DNA of 64,000 bases. Source: Vandiemenella viatica. Lineage: Eukaryota > Arthropoda > Insecta > Orthoptera > Morabidae. Shown here piece by piece: positions 33,791 to 44,951 of the stretch. Location: contig CM061921.1 in assembly GCA_031002005.1 (NCBI GenBank), positions 143,377,283 through 143,441,282 on the forward strand, written 5' to 3'. The position numbers were made by a program, and so were the translations under genes. The notes beneath the pieces were generated by a model, which did not search any database, had not been told where the DNA came from, and worked only from the letters and a program-made list of their open reading frames with translations. Positions within the stretch are counted from its first letter, which is position 1; each line of letters opens with the position of its first letter.

Positions 33791-35070
33791 GTCTTAGACT
33801 CCGTCAAGCAGGCTTACCGACCTCACGGGTTTGAAATCTATGGGTAAGTAATATTTGAAATCTGGCACGGGAGTAAATTGTAAACACCAACGGAATTCCA
33901 GAGTTACTGCCTATTATCAGATTTCTTCACCGTCGAAATGTGCGATTTAAATGTTAATATTGCATAAAACTTAGGTAAAACAGTCTCTCAGTCAAAAAAC
34001 AAATGATCCTGAATTTTGCAATGTTTAAAAGTTTATTATTTCAGTTTACTCTTTTTAAATACAAAGTAATTTTACAAATGATATTTACAGTACCATTGAA
34101 AGTAATAATGGATCACGAATACGTTCACGCCATTTTAGCCAGATTGTACATCAGAGGTACGCTCAAAAATCGTTCCAGTTATTCAGTGCATATAATAATC
34201 ACATTAGATGCAGGCTTACTGATTGATCAATTCATATATTAAAATGCTATCGTTCACTCAAATAATTTATGTGTAACCGTCGCAAAATCAGCGACCATAC
34301 ATCACTGTCTCATTTGAAACGATTCCGCATGTTTCAGATCTGAAATAGACGAGCCCCTAAGTACAATTTACATATTTTATGAGCAAACCATTTGGATACC
34401 CTTTGTTGCCATCCATATCCTTCTTCTACCAAGATTGTTGTTATTACGTAACTTGCAATTGCCCAGTGCTCCCCCAGCTGTCACGAAGCTTTGACTTTCG
34501 TTTCCTGTATATTTTAAAGTAATTTAGAAAAATAAAGTCATTAACTAAACAGATGTTTACAATGTTACGTGAAAGTTAACCATTTTGCATAAATATTCTC
34601 CTAAACCACTGCGAACGTAATGTAAAACAGAAAAGTTAAAAAAATAACTAATCAAATGTTCATAAGCTACATGAAAATTAGAGGAGGAAATATTCAACCA
34701 AAATATTATCAAATTTTAGAATCGATACTAAGCAAAAACTTCGGTTGGTATTCTGTCTGAAGTTTATAATGTAGTTTCATTGCAACCTATACCGTAAATT
34801 AAATATCACAATTTAAAACTACGTTAATCCTTGATGTAGTGGTTTGATTTACGATTTCCGCGTGTTTTAAACTATTGTATTCCAGGAAACTGAAGAAATA
34901 GATACCAAAACTACGTAGTCAAAAAACAGTACTAAAAGAATTTGGGTTGATATAGAAAGCAGCAACAGTCTATATCAACCTAAATTTGATATCACAGTCG
35001 TGGATTTCCACCAATCCATCATAGACAAAATATTAGTACTAAAAGAATTCAAAGAGTGGAGTGATAATCT
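33791..35070. other. AT-rich stretch without recognisable gene
   Basis: Only a small hairpin stands out: GGTTGATATAG at about 34944 and its complement CTATATCAACC at about 34972. AGTACTAAAAGAATT occurs twice (34929 and 35035). Confidence 0.45.
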
Positions 35071-35193
35071 GTAATGTAGTGTGATCTTTGGTGCGTATCT
35101 TTTCAAAGAGGGAAAGGAGTGCTTATAATCATGGAGGAAGGAAATATATGGAGGAGAAGTGACGTTAAATCTGTGACGCCGGTTCTAAACTCT

Positions 35194-35205
35194 CGCGCAT
35201 GCGCG
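35194..35205. promoter_or_regulatory. GC-rich palindrome in the presumed 5' leader
   Basis: CGCGCATGCGCG, a perfect 12-bp palindrome about 100 bp upstream of the THAP start codon in an otherwise AT-rich region. It matches the consensus described for NRF-1-type promoter sites. Promoter function is inference. Confidence 0.4.
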
Positions 35206-35306
35206 GTGGTGGCAGCAGCGATATTGCGAACCCAAACAAATGCAAAGTTCACATTGTTTTTGATGCTGTGATTATTTCATTTTGTAATGTGTATAAGTGT
35301 TTTAGA

Positions 35307-35377
35307 ATGCCATCTTGTGTTGCATACGGTTGCACAAATAGGCAAGAGAGGAAAGAACCTGGAATATCATTTCATAA
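35307..35377 (+). CDS. First exon of a THAP-domain protein (partial)
   Basis: From ATG at 35307 the frame gives MPSCVAYGCTNRQERKEPGI then SFH: the start of a THAP (C2CH) zinc-binding domain, with its first two cysteines at residues 4 and 9. The frame would hit a stop two codons later, but TTTCATAA is followed by GTAAGT at 35378, a near-perfect splice donor; many THAP genes split their domain at this SFH position. I therefore end the exon at 35377 (phase 2). No downstream exon with the remaining Cys and His was recognised. Its location inside inverted ends suggests a transposase exon rather than a host gene. Confidence 0.7.
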
Positions 35378-36070
35378 GTAAGTTGCAATGAAATTATTGT
35401 TGTTGAAGTGAGCAGTAGGAATTGCAAACTTCGGTGCCGGTCTACAAATATTTAGTCATAGCTCTCAATGGGATGACTTTGTTCTCAAATTTTTGTTGGT
35501 GTAGTGTAGAAAATCAGCATACGTTGCTATTTTGCACATAATAGACTAACATTACTTTTTAACGAGTGTTGAAAATGAGATTTAAAGGGGTGTGTTCTAC
35601 ATCGTGATTCAGTGAATTTAGTATTGCGCTTTCTTTCGTCACGTTTCATTTTATACTGACAGTGTATGATGAAATTAAATGTGTTAAATTATGCTATGCA
35701 ATCTAGGAATATTCACGAAGCTAACGGTGTTGTTACCCCAAATGCAATTTCAGATTGAAATACACGTGTGTGGGTGTGTCTACAAAGTTTGATTCTGTAG
35801 CGGCAATTTAATGGAGATTGTGGTTAGGTCTAAATTCAGTCTGTACCAGAATAGTTTTGTTGTTCAATAAGGGATAAAGAATTTATCTATTATTGTTAGT
35901 AATTTCATGAGAACCATGTTAGTGACAAAACGTGTATCGCAATGTAAACTACTTCCAGATATTCCCAATTAAGATTACGATATATGGTAACAAGATAACT
36001 ATTTTTATTCTGGTCTAGGCCGCATTTCAACCTAACCACAAGTGGTAGTAAAAAAACTGAAATATCTGCT

Positions 36071-36541
36071 TTGGCAGAATTAATTATTGGTCCAGGCCGC
36101 ATATCAACCCAATCCCAGTATATCCCGAAAAATAAGCAAGATATCGAAAAATTTTATTATTTATTTTCGATTTGTCTTGTCGTGTTTCATAAGAATCGAT
36201 CATTAAATTTGACTTTTGCGAAATTTTTCTTCTGCATTTCAACTCAAGACACCTCAGTTTTGATACAGTATATCTCGAGAACTAGGCGAGATATAGAAAA
36301 TTTTTATTCTTTATTTTTTATTTGTCTCGTCTTTTTAAATAAGAATCCATCATCAAATTTGACTTTGACCAATTTTTTCTTCTGGATTTCAACCAAAAAC
36401 ATTTCACATTTGAAACAGAATATCTCGAAAACTAAGCAGGATATCAAAGAATTTTACTCTTCATTTTTTATTTGTCTCATCGAGGTACATAATAATCCAT
36501 CACCAGATTGCGGCGTTACGTTTATCCTAGAATCCCCTTGA
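36071..36541 (+). repeat. Tandem array, 150-bp period, three units, open in one frame
   Basis: Blocks TATATCCCGAAAAATAAGC, TATATCTCGAGAACTAGGC and AATATCTCGAAAACTAAGC start at 36119, 36269 and 36419, exactly 150 bp apart. Because 150 is divisible by three the array stays open and reads as 50-residue repeats (DIEKFYYLFSICLV, DIENFYSLFFICLV, DIKEFYSSFFICLI). A partial earlier unit is suggested by GGCCGCATTTCAACC at 36019. I see no evidence that it is translated; divergence between units is moderate. Confidence 0.9.
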
Positions 36542-36687
36542 GGTTTTTGTACATATACCCCGTGTCTGTATGGGTACGGCCTAGCCCCCCCCCCCCCCCC
36601 CACTCCTCCTCCGCCCGGCGTCACTTCAATGCGTGGTGAAGGTCTCTTGCGTCGTCTCCATTTATTTATTTCCTCCGTGCTTATAAT

Positions 36688-37800
36688 AGATGCAGAGTGA
36701 TCTGTGGTGCCTATCTCTTCTGAATACGATTATGCTATCAGTTCTTGCTCCGTTGCCCTGCCACGTAGTGTAATTGTATATTCTGTAGATTTTAAGCTAC
36801 ATAATTTTTCAAACTGTGATGTCCTCGTCCAAATAGGTTCGGTAGGTTTTGCGTATCGCTGGAACAAAAGGACAAACAGACACAAGCCGCTACCAGATTT
36901 ACATGGGTAGATATTTCATTGAATGGAGTTTGGCGAACTAATTATGGTTATTACGGTAGATTAATTTTTCAATCGAAATCTGTGCATACAAAGAGCCAGA
37001 GATGTAAAGGTTCGCTGTATTCAGATAATTGTACTACAAAGCCACGTACTTCAGTTCACATTCAGATTATAATTTTATTGTTTATTAGAAATTATGCCAA
37101 TGAATTAACACTTCATTTATGAAACAAACTAAACTATTGTTAAAAAACTAAAAGTTGTTAAAGTCTGTAGGGATGAGATCTCTTTACAGAAGCAAAAATG
37201 CATGAGAGGGGAGAAATAAAAGGTGGTGGAGGTTAAGATTATGTGGTTGCTCATAATTTTAATCTAGCTGTGAACTGTGTGTTTATCATTTCGAGTGAAT
37301 ATTTATAAGGTTTTTATGATAGCATGAGGATTGTAACAGGCCCACACATTTTTTCTATAGATTACGTTTCCAAAGTGCTTAAACCAGCTGCTAGAATTAA
37401 TTCCAAGTAAGTACACTATAAAGAAAATGCCATATAGTCTACCCATTAACACAAAAAAAATTGATGTGTGAGTGGAAATTTTCCCGGCGTATCGATGCAA
37501 CAAAATCTTCTCGAGAAGATTTTGTTACAAAAAAAAATTGGTATTTTCTGTTAAACACAAAAGATATAACATTTCCGTATTGAGAGACAAAATATTTACC
37601 AGTTTATTTGTGTAGGATGACTATATAGGGTTAATGAATCTTATTCACATTTTCAATTAACATATCCGACAGTCGAAGTGTTTAATGTTTTTGCGGACTC
37701 AAAAAAAAAAAATCTAATCAGGCACATAAACTTGTGATGAGCACAGCTCCGAATTAAAATAGAGAAAATAACTAGATGTTTATAAATCCATCAGCTTTTA
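36688..37800. other. No recognisable gene
   Basis: The frame at 36704-36910 has no recognisable domain. A 31-bp stretch at 36689-36719 resembles 35073-35103 upstream of the P-like element. A short inverted repeat (AAAATCTTCTCGAGAAGATTTT) is centred near 37512. Confidence 0.4.
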
Positions 37801-37993
37801 TTATGGTTATGGCTTGAAGACTCGTCGACGTCTGGGTTACTAGAGGTGGGACAAGGAACGGGAAGGAATTCCAACATAGCCTTTTGAAGAAACAATCATG
37901 GCATTTATCTGGAGTGATTAGGGGAAACCATAGAAAACCTAAATATAGATTCAAACCCGCGTCCTGACGAATGCGATGCCCACCACGCTCGGT
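37801..37993 (-). mobile_element. SINE-A, with deletion in the head
   Basis: Head ACCGAGCGTGGTGGGC then a jump to CATTCGTCAGGACGCGGG and GGTTTGAATC; core and tail follow (CCCAGACGTCGACGAGTC). About 30 bp of the tRNA-like part is missing. Confidence 0.82.
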
Positions 37994-38542
37994 ACGGACA
38001 GAGTAAGGACTAAGGAGATGAGGCCGCCATGGTTGGTACGATACAGAGTAGGCATGAGTTGACTCAAAGCGTTGGTAAAGCGTGGGGACGCAGGAGTATC
38101 AATTAACGAAATTGACGGTAATTGTAGCCATCTTTACTGAAAGCGGCCGAAGAGTTCTCAGTGTGTTTACATGTTTCAGACTCATGTAAGCAAGTAAAGT
38201 GATTCCTTTCATCAACTAATGTACCAGATTAAGTAATTTCTTGCCACCATTAACTTAACTTCATACGAACTACACAGAGGAGAAAGTAAAAGTGCGTTTA
38301 GCTTCGTAAAAGTTGACTTCTTGGAAAACACAAGGAATATCAAAGAAGAAAAGGGATGCATGTGACTCAAAATGTTTTAGATTAGTTTACAAATGCATTG
38401 CATAAATTTCAGCCATGTAAACGGTGCAATACGTCCCCTCTTGCACAATAACTGCAGTGACGACAGCTACTTTTACAAACTGTACAGCATTTTTGTTGTT
38501 CCCATTTATCATGTGGGACGAGAGGATCATTTAATTGCTTTG
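37994..38542. other. No recognisable gene
   Basis: Nothing supported. Confidence 0.4.
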
Positions 38543-39024
38543 TTTTTATTGCTTTACGCCTCAGCGACATCGATATTACTAGAGGCGAGATAGGACTGGT
38601 GGCAAGGAACGGGAAGGAAGTTGACCATGGCCTTTTGATACAATTATCCCGGCATTCACGTAGAGTGTTTTTTTTTTTTAACTCATGGCTTTACGCCTTG
38701 TCGACGTCGAGGACATTAAAGAGGGGAAAGGACTGGGGACAAGGAACGGGAAGAATTCAGTAATGGCCTTTTGAAGGAAGCATCCCGGCATTCGCCTGGA
38801 GTGATCTGGGGAAACCATGGAAAACCCTAAACTGGATGCCCGGATGAGGATTCGAACCGGCGTCATCCCGAATGCGAGGTCAGAGCATTAACCGCGCATC
38901 CACCACGCTCGGTCGCCTGAAGTGAATTCGGGAAATTATGAAAACCGAAAACTGAATGGCCAAAATGGGATTCAAACCCGCGTCCTCCTGAATGCGAAGC
39001 CAGAGCGTTATTGCTCACCTCGGT
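38543..39024 (-). mobile_element. SINE-A split by a younger SINE-A
   Basis: The 3' half lies at 38543-38667 (tail CTCTAGTAATATCGATGTCG on minus) and the head half at 38914-39024 (ACCGAGGTGAGCAATAACGC, CATTCAGGAGGACGCGGG). The gap is exactly another SINE-A. Confidence 0.85.
38668..38913 (-). mobile_element. SINE-A nested inside another SINE-A
   Basis: Minus orientation, from ACCGAGCGTGGTGGATGCGC to a poly-A (T run 38668-38679). The junction sequences CGTAGAGTG and CCTGAAGTG look like a diverged duplication. Confidence 0.87.
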
Positions 39025-39539
39025 CATTAATTGGAGTAGAGAATGCATAAAACTTAGTTTTGGAAATTCATATCTTTCGTTCTGTCCCTATTTCTAGTGC
39101 GTGATTCTTTTTTTCATTTTATTTTTTCCGATACGGACTCGTGTACAGAGCGTAAATCAGTAATTATGTATTTAGATGCCATCAAAGCATTTATACAATT
39201 AGACTTCGTGGAACTAATTAATTCAAAATGTTGACAACCGCAATCGACACACTCGTGTTTAACGTAAACTCTAAATAATATTTTAACCACTTCCTACAGC
39301 CACAAAATTCATTTCAGCAAATTGTAAATTAGTTTTTAGAACAATTACATTGGATTAAATATAATTCAAGAAGCCCATTGCACTCATTTGGAATTGTAAA
39401 TGCTGTAGGTACTTTCTCTCGCATGGTTTCTGCATATAACCTTCATCGACTGGCTTTTCTTTTCACACTGACACTTAAGCTGATTGACGGTAGAATGGTT
39501 AGTCCCGAGAATGTAGGGTTCTGGAAAGTTTGTGAGGGA
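39025..39539. other. No recognisable gene
   Basis: AT-rich; nothing supported. Confidence 0.4.
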
Positions 39540-39680
39540 AATTATCCCCTACCTTAAGGAATATTCTGGGAATTCCCTGGTGTAATTTCAGGGAACCAAA
39601 GTCTGGATGGCCGGACCGGAATTCCAATACGCTGGGCCCGAAGGTTGCCGCTAACCTTCCAGACTGGGTTTTACCTATAC
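39540..39680 (-). mobile_element. Degenerate SINE-A
   Basis: On minus, GGAATTCCGGTCCGGCCATC CAGACTTTGG, then a diverged core. Neither head nor tail is clear. Confidence 0.5.
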
Positions 39681-40390
39681 AGTATATTACAGCCGCTTCC
39701 TTATTCCTTCCAGTGCCAATGTCAGTATCTGTTAAAATTAATATCGCTACGAAGAATGTAAAGAAATTCAAGTTGCTCAAAAATAATTTGGGAAACATTA
39801 TTCCAATACCAATCAAACTAAGCAAGTCTTGATTGGCTATTAGTTCTATGATTATATTTCATCAAGAATATTAAAAATAAGTCAGACATTTTATGTAAAG
39901 ATTTCAACTTTTTTTCTTTGTATGTTTTCAAATTTCGGTTTACTATGCAAAAATTTAGAATCCTGCAATATCACTTTGAAAGTTAAACTGAAATTGGATT
40001 TTTTCATTTGATTATTTTTTTCTGAAAAATGTTTTTTCATTCAATTATTTAACAATGGAATCTTTCCTAAGTGCTGACTGTCAGTGAGACGGATTTAAAA
40101 TTTTGTAATTTGTCGAAGAAATAGCACTTAGTTACGCATCTCATCAAAATACTAAAAATTCAGTTTTATACTGTTAATTTGGCAAGGTGTTTCTGACATA
40201 CCGCTATGACATATTTTTGACGTACCTAAACACAATTGTGAAAAGAATTCAAGCAATAGATTACTTTATTCTGTATTGGTTTTGTTAGTTCAATGTGAAC
40301 CATTAACGAATGTCCAATAAAATGTTTCCCTGCATCAGCCAAATACCCATGGTTGAAAACTAAAAATTTCATGTATAGTTTCGTTTTTAT
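39681..40390. other. No recognisable gene
   Basis: AT-rich; nothing supported. Confidence 0.4.
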
Positions 40391-40587
40391 TATAGTTCAT
40401 GCCTCGTCGACGTCTAGGTCATAGACGCGGCAAAAATTACTGGGGCCAAGTGACGGGAAGGAATTCGGCCATGGCCTTTTGAAGGAACCATCTCGGCATT
40501 CACCCGCACTATTAATACCCTAATCTGGATGGCCACATCCTCCCAAATGCGAGGCTAGAGAGTTACCGCTCCCCCACCACGCTCGGT
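40391..40587 (-). mobile_element. SINE-A, B box deleted
   Basis: ACCGAGCGTGGTGGGGGAGC, CATTTGGGAGGATGTGG then directly CCATCCAGATTAGGG; the segment carrying GGTTCGAATC is missing. Tail ends CTAGACGTCGACGAGGCATG. Confidence 0.82.
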
Positions 40588-41394
40588 TCACACATAGAGA
40601 AATATCTTCAGGTAAAGAAAATTACAGGCAGCTCATAACCTTAATGTGAGGTGTGTATACATTTCCTGATATAAATACAATTCACCTAGTAATATATGTA
40701 AAGCTAAAAGAAGTAATCGATTTTATTAACATCAACACTTTGTTTTTAATGCGCTATTTCAAAATGTAGGAAAGATGAATATTTGTGTGAGTTTTGTATT
40801 GAACAATAATTTCATATATGTGGGTGTATTCTAATAGAGTACGAAATGCTAAAAGTAAATAAAAAAGTTATTAAATTATGCTTACTGATTTCTAATTTTT
40901 AAAATTTTCTAAACCATCCTCACATTTCTGGAGGAGCAAGAAACAAACCCCAATATTCATATTAAATTATTTAGGAAATAATAAAACAATAAAGAAAACA
41001 CAATACTTCTACCCAAATCTCATACTACCTTCTAGAGGAAATAATAATTTAAATAACTGAAAGCAGAGTCCAGAGGTTTTCATTAGTCAGCGACATTAAG
41101 TTTATCGAACATTCAGACTAAATCTATATACCTATAAGGTAGATTACATTAATCAGCTTGAAAGTTAATCTTAACTATCATGGAACAAAATTTAGACCGA
41201 AAAATTAAAAAAGTACACTTTACTTTTAATTGTTTTTGTTTATGTAGCTGTTCCCCCAAGCTAACCTGAACAGTAAACTAACAATGGTTTTTTCAGGTCA
41301 TTCACGAGCATTCGCCGAATTATAGGTCATTAATACGTGTCTAAGCTCATTAATATTGTATCAATAATACCCAATCGTTTTTGCAAATGAAATA
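40588..41394. other. No recognisable gene
   Basis: AT-rich; nothing supported. Confidence 0.4.
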
Positions 41395-41643
41395 ATGTTA
41401 TCCTTCTTTTTGCGAATCGTGATCAGAAGACGGATCATTCGGTATCTACGCAGATCCGGGAATTTTTTAAACGTCGTCAAGTGGAGCAGCCATAAAGTAG
41501 GGGTAATTAAAAGAAGGGACGAGAAAGATGGTGTGGGTTGGTCTGGAATCGAGCAAACAGCGCCCAGGACTATTGATCCAGTGGCGGCGGCAGCGGCAGC
41601 GGCCGGGCTGGAAGGGAACGTCAGGCCCGTCCAGCTCACCTAG
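41395..41643 (+). other. Short open frame with polyalanine tract, significance unknown
   Basis: An 82-residue frame, basic at the start and ending DPVAAAAAAAGLEGNVRPVQ LT, in a local GC-rich patch (GGCGGCGGCAGCGGCAGC) within AT-rich DNA. No domain recognised, no upstream regulatory signal identified. It could be a trinucleotide repeat with an accidental frame. Confidence 0.3.
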
Positions 41644-41783
41644 TATCCCCTCAAATATTCATACAGCCGCACGGCAACACCGACCAAAAACATTCACATT
41701 CCTATGTTCTTAACTGCCTTACGTATGCACGAGTATAGGGAGAGGGACATTAAACTCTAGTACCGAGTGTTGTAGCAACGGCT

Positions 41784-42488
41784 AGGACAATAACCCTGTA
41801 TCCACGTTGCATCTACTTTAAATCAGAGTTTCATTTAGGCTTTTTATAGTTTGCCTAAACCAACACATGGAAACACTGGATATACCAGAAATGCTACCTG
41901 TGCCTAGACGCAAGCTAACGGACATCCCCCCCCCATACCCCCCGCACCGCCTCCCTTACAGGGGCACTAAGAACAGGGGAGCAAAGCATTTTTTCTGCAG
42001 CAATTTACCTTTAATCCAACATTTTTTTCTCTTTGCAGGAAGTAATTTCTTTACCTGCCGGAAAGGAAGACCACTTCGATCTTATATAATAATCGGGATT
42101 ATTGGATATAGTGACTCCGCGAGAAATTGGCATCATAATACCGCAGGACAAAAACCCTGTATCGACGTTGCATCTACTTTAAATCAGAGTTTCATTTAGG
42201 TTTTTTATAGTTTGCCTAAATCAACACATGTAAACACTGGATATACCAGAAATCCTACCTGTGCCTAGACGCAAGCTAACGGACATCCCCCCCACCCCCA
42301 CCCCTCGCACCGCCTCCGTTACAGGGGCACTAAGAACAGGGAGGCAAAGTATTTTTTTTCTTTAGCAATTTACCTTTAATCCAACATTTTTCTCTTTGCA
42401 GGAAGTAATTTCTTTACCTGCCGGAATGGAAGACCTTTCGGAGTACTAGAAATAGTGATTCGGCGAGAAACTGGCTGAAGTCAAACGC
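41784..42488 (+). repeat. Tandem duplication, 361-bp unit, two copies
   Basis: Unit 1 (41784-42144) and unit 2 (42145-42488) share nearly all sequence: GACGTTGCATCTACTTTAAA, TAGACGCAAGCTAACGGACA, a C-rich tract, and TTTCTCTTTGCAGGAAGTAA. Both start at AGGACAA, and a third AGGACAAG closes the array at 42489. The C-rich tract and the region before the end have diverged in length (about 17 bp). Confidence 0.92.
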
Positions 42489-42581
42489 AGGACAAGTAGT
42501 TTTGGTGGTGTCATGCTGGTCTAGAGAGTACTAAAACCTAATTACTGCTTGAAAATAGTATGTTTTACGGTTGACTCCCTT

Positions 42582-42583
<2 letters not shown>

Positions 42584-42625
<42 letters not shown>

Positions 42626-42832
42626 TATGGCTTTACGCCTCGTCGACGTCGAGGTCATTAGAGGCTGGATGGGATTGGGTACAAGGAACAGGAAGGAATT
42701 CGGACATGGCCTTTTGAAGGAAGCATTCCGGCAATCGCCTGGAGTGATTCTGGGAAACCATGGAAAACCCAAATCTGGATGCCTGGACGGGGATTCGAAC
42801 CCGCGTCCTCCCGAATGCGAGGTCAGAACGTT
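42584..42832 (-). mobile_element. SINE-A, 5'-truncated, with long poly-A
   Basis: A 38-base T run (42585-42622) is the tail. Body matches SINE-A from GACGAGGCGTAAAGCCATAT back to CATTCGGGAGGACGCGGG, stopping inside the head. Flanking CTCCCTTAG at 42575-42583 and CTCCTTTAG at 42833-42841, so the truncation occurred during insertion. Confidence 0.9.
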
Positions 42833-42841
42833 CTCCTTTAG

Positions 42842-43197
42842 TATTATGACGTCAGTAGTCAGAGCGGGAGAATGCTGTTTAAGAGGAATCGCGATCTCCG
42901 GTAGACCCTCATAATTGATCGTCTTTTGCTAGTGCAATAAAAACAAAAAAGGTTGATTTTTTTTTTGGTATTTAGTATATAGGAAGGTATGTAACACCCA
43001 TGATGTTACATGTTTCCGATACGACATGAAAGTGATGCAAGGATTTTGTACCTTACGAAGTGTAAATATGGATAGTCAGGATTTTTCGTAGTAATAAATT
43101 ACTTCAGATTTTTTTGGCTGTTCAGGAGTAAATAACAGTAGTAAACAAAAAATTCAGAGCTATAAGAAAAATCTCTGAATTAATTTTTTGCTTATGG
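42842..43197. other. No recognisable gene
   Basis: AT-rich; nothing supported. Confidence 0.4.
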
Positions 43198-43431
43198 ATT
43201 ACGCGTAGTCGAAGTTGAGGGTAAATAGGGGGGGGGGGGAAAGGACTTGGGGCAAGAAGTGGGAGGGAATTCATCCATTGACTATAAGAAGGAACCATCC
43301 CGGGATCCGCCAGGGGTACTTTCGGGGAATCATGGAAAACCGAAATCTGGATGCCTGGACGGGGATTCGAACCCCCGTCCTCCGGAGTGCGAGGCCAGAG
43401 CGTTCGTTACCTCTCATCCACAACGCACGTT
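43198..43431 (-). mobile_element. SINE-A
   Basis: Minus: ACGTGCGTTGTGGATGAGAG, CACTCCGGAGGACGGGGG, GGTTCGAATCCCCGTCCAGG, core with GGATCCCGGGATGGTTCC, tail diverged with a G run (43230-43240 on plus). Confidence 0.82.
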
Positions 43432-44489
43432 CGTAAATTAAGAAAAAATATAAAAAACTTTTTTCTGTACGTTCTAGTTGATACGTGGAATACAACAACG
43501 AGACAGATAACACATATTAAAATCATCAATACATTCATAAAACAATAGAAGAGGGTGAAAATATCGGAAATATTACTAACGCAGACAAATAATTACTTGC
43601 GGACAGTGATTTCGTTCAGCTCTTGCAGTTGAAGTCAGATTTAAAAAGTTTTGTGAACGGAGGGCTAGAAAAGAGATGGCGTGCGGAAAGTAAATGGCAA
43701 GCGATGGATCGAAAGCGCACGCGCAGGCTAAAACCGCACAATTGGCTGAAGAACTTAATTGAATTTTGAAGTACGTTAAACGACCGTCAAGCGTCCTATT
43801 AAAGCAAACAGCGATAACAAAGTGGGTTTTAAAGTGTGGAAAACATACAACTTGCGTCGCGTTAAATAATGCTAATTTACTCAACAGACACTATTCGCTT
43901 CGTGAATTTCTTTCTTAAAATCTGACACAAAAAAAGGTGGATTTAACGCCAGTTACAGTTCCAAGGCTGCGTTATCAGGGCCCAAACAAATTTTGTTTGT
44001 TGATACGAATAAATCTATAATTTTCCGAAGCTGATGAAACAGTTCTTGAGATCTACACCACATCGATATCTTTGACGTACTCAGAGAATGAGGCGCTCAG
44101 AATTGTATAAATTAATAGTGGCACAATGAAAGGTACCTGACGTAGCGTGCTGCACGCCAATTGTAGTCGGACACTTCTTTTGCAATTTAGCACTTCTTTA
44201 AATATTTTAGTAGGTGTTGAACTTTAAGATGAAGTTCCACCGTAACTCTGTGAAGCAGACACGAATCTTGGTTTCATAGTATAAATAACCATCCTGGGAA
44301 GCAGAATTAAGAAACTTAATAAAGAAAACCGAGATTGATTCTTGGATTCTGCAGCTCATTTTTAGAGATATCGTCGTACAAATGTGCTTCAAATTGCTCA
44401 AGTCATTTCAATCCTTATCACCATATTCGGATAATAAATATTTGTTAACACTTTATTAAATGAAATAATGAGAATTGGTTACGTCATCA
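43432..44489. other. No recognisable gene
   Basis: Nothing supported; open frames show no domain. Confidence 0.4.
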
Positions 44490-44705
44490 TACTAATAATA
44501 ATAATTCCGCGTGGTCGTAATTACCTGGTAACAGGGTTTCTATTGGCTGCGCATTCCACCCCTGCAGTAGCCCACTTAACCTAACCCGGTAGTCCTACCT
44601 ACATTTCAACGTGGAATCCGAACCACAGAAGCGATCTGGCGAATTTCACATCACACAGCAAGTTGTATCAGATACCCTAACCACTGAGCCACTAGACCAC
44701 TCGCT
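44490..44705 (-). mobile_element. SINE-D
   Basis: Minus-strand head GTGGTCTAGTGGCTCAGTGG TTAGGG, then TTCTGTGGTTCGGATTCCAC, GTAGGTAGGACTACC and AACCCTGTTACCAGG with an ATT-repeat tail (TAATAATAATAAT on plus). Same blocks at 47416-47668, 54393-54680 and 56222-56395. Confidence 0.82.
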
Positions 44706-44951
44706 CGTCAGCATACTGAGAAACAATATATTAGTTACATTTGGATCGTTCAGTTAGAGTTCAGGAGACTGGAAGAGAATTAAATGCCTCTCCTATCCAA
44801 CTACGGTGAATCGTATTAACACATGTAATGCTCTGACGGCTGTCGGTGTAGGGAGTCATTAACTGCTTGTTAACGTCCTAGTGAGCTTTCCAGCGTTTTG
44901 CTTTTGCTAGGGCCATTACGTAGCGGTGCCTACCTGGAACTCTTCTAGTAG

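Larger units (their letters stand above)
35130..36679 (+). mobile_element. P-element-like transposon remnant with THAP exon
   Basis: Flanked by a perfect 8-bp repeat CTTATAAT (35122-35129 and 36680-36687). The left end CATGGAGGAAGGAAATATAT and the right end on minus CACGGAGGAAATAAATAAAT match at 18 of 22 positions. A subterminal inverted block GTGACGCCGG lies at about 35175-35184 and, on minus, at about 36617-36626. It carries the start of a THAP-domain protein at 35307-35377 and a 150-bp tandem array at 36071-36541. Ends starting CA, an 8-bp duplication, subterminal inverted repeats and a THAP exon are the known features of the P superfamily. The rest of a transposase is not visible, so it is an internally altered or non-autonomous copy. 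Confidence 0.72.

Noticed and set aside
35307..35377. A host THAP gene starting in this window
   Set aside because: The exon is enclosed by inverted ends and an 8-bp duplication, and no further exon was found on plus up to the window end. A transposon exon is more economical, though a domesticated gene is not excluded.
41867..42199. 110-codon plus frame as a gene
   Set aside because: It lies wholly inside the first unit of a tandem repeat and crosses into the second; the second unit breaks the frame.
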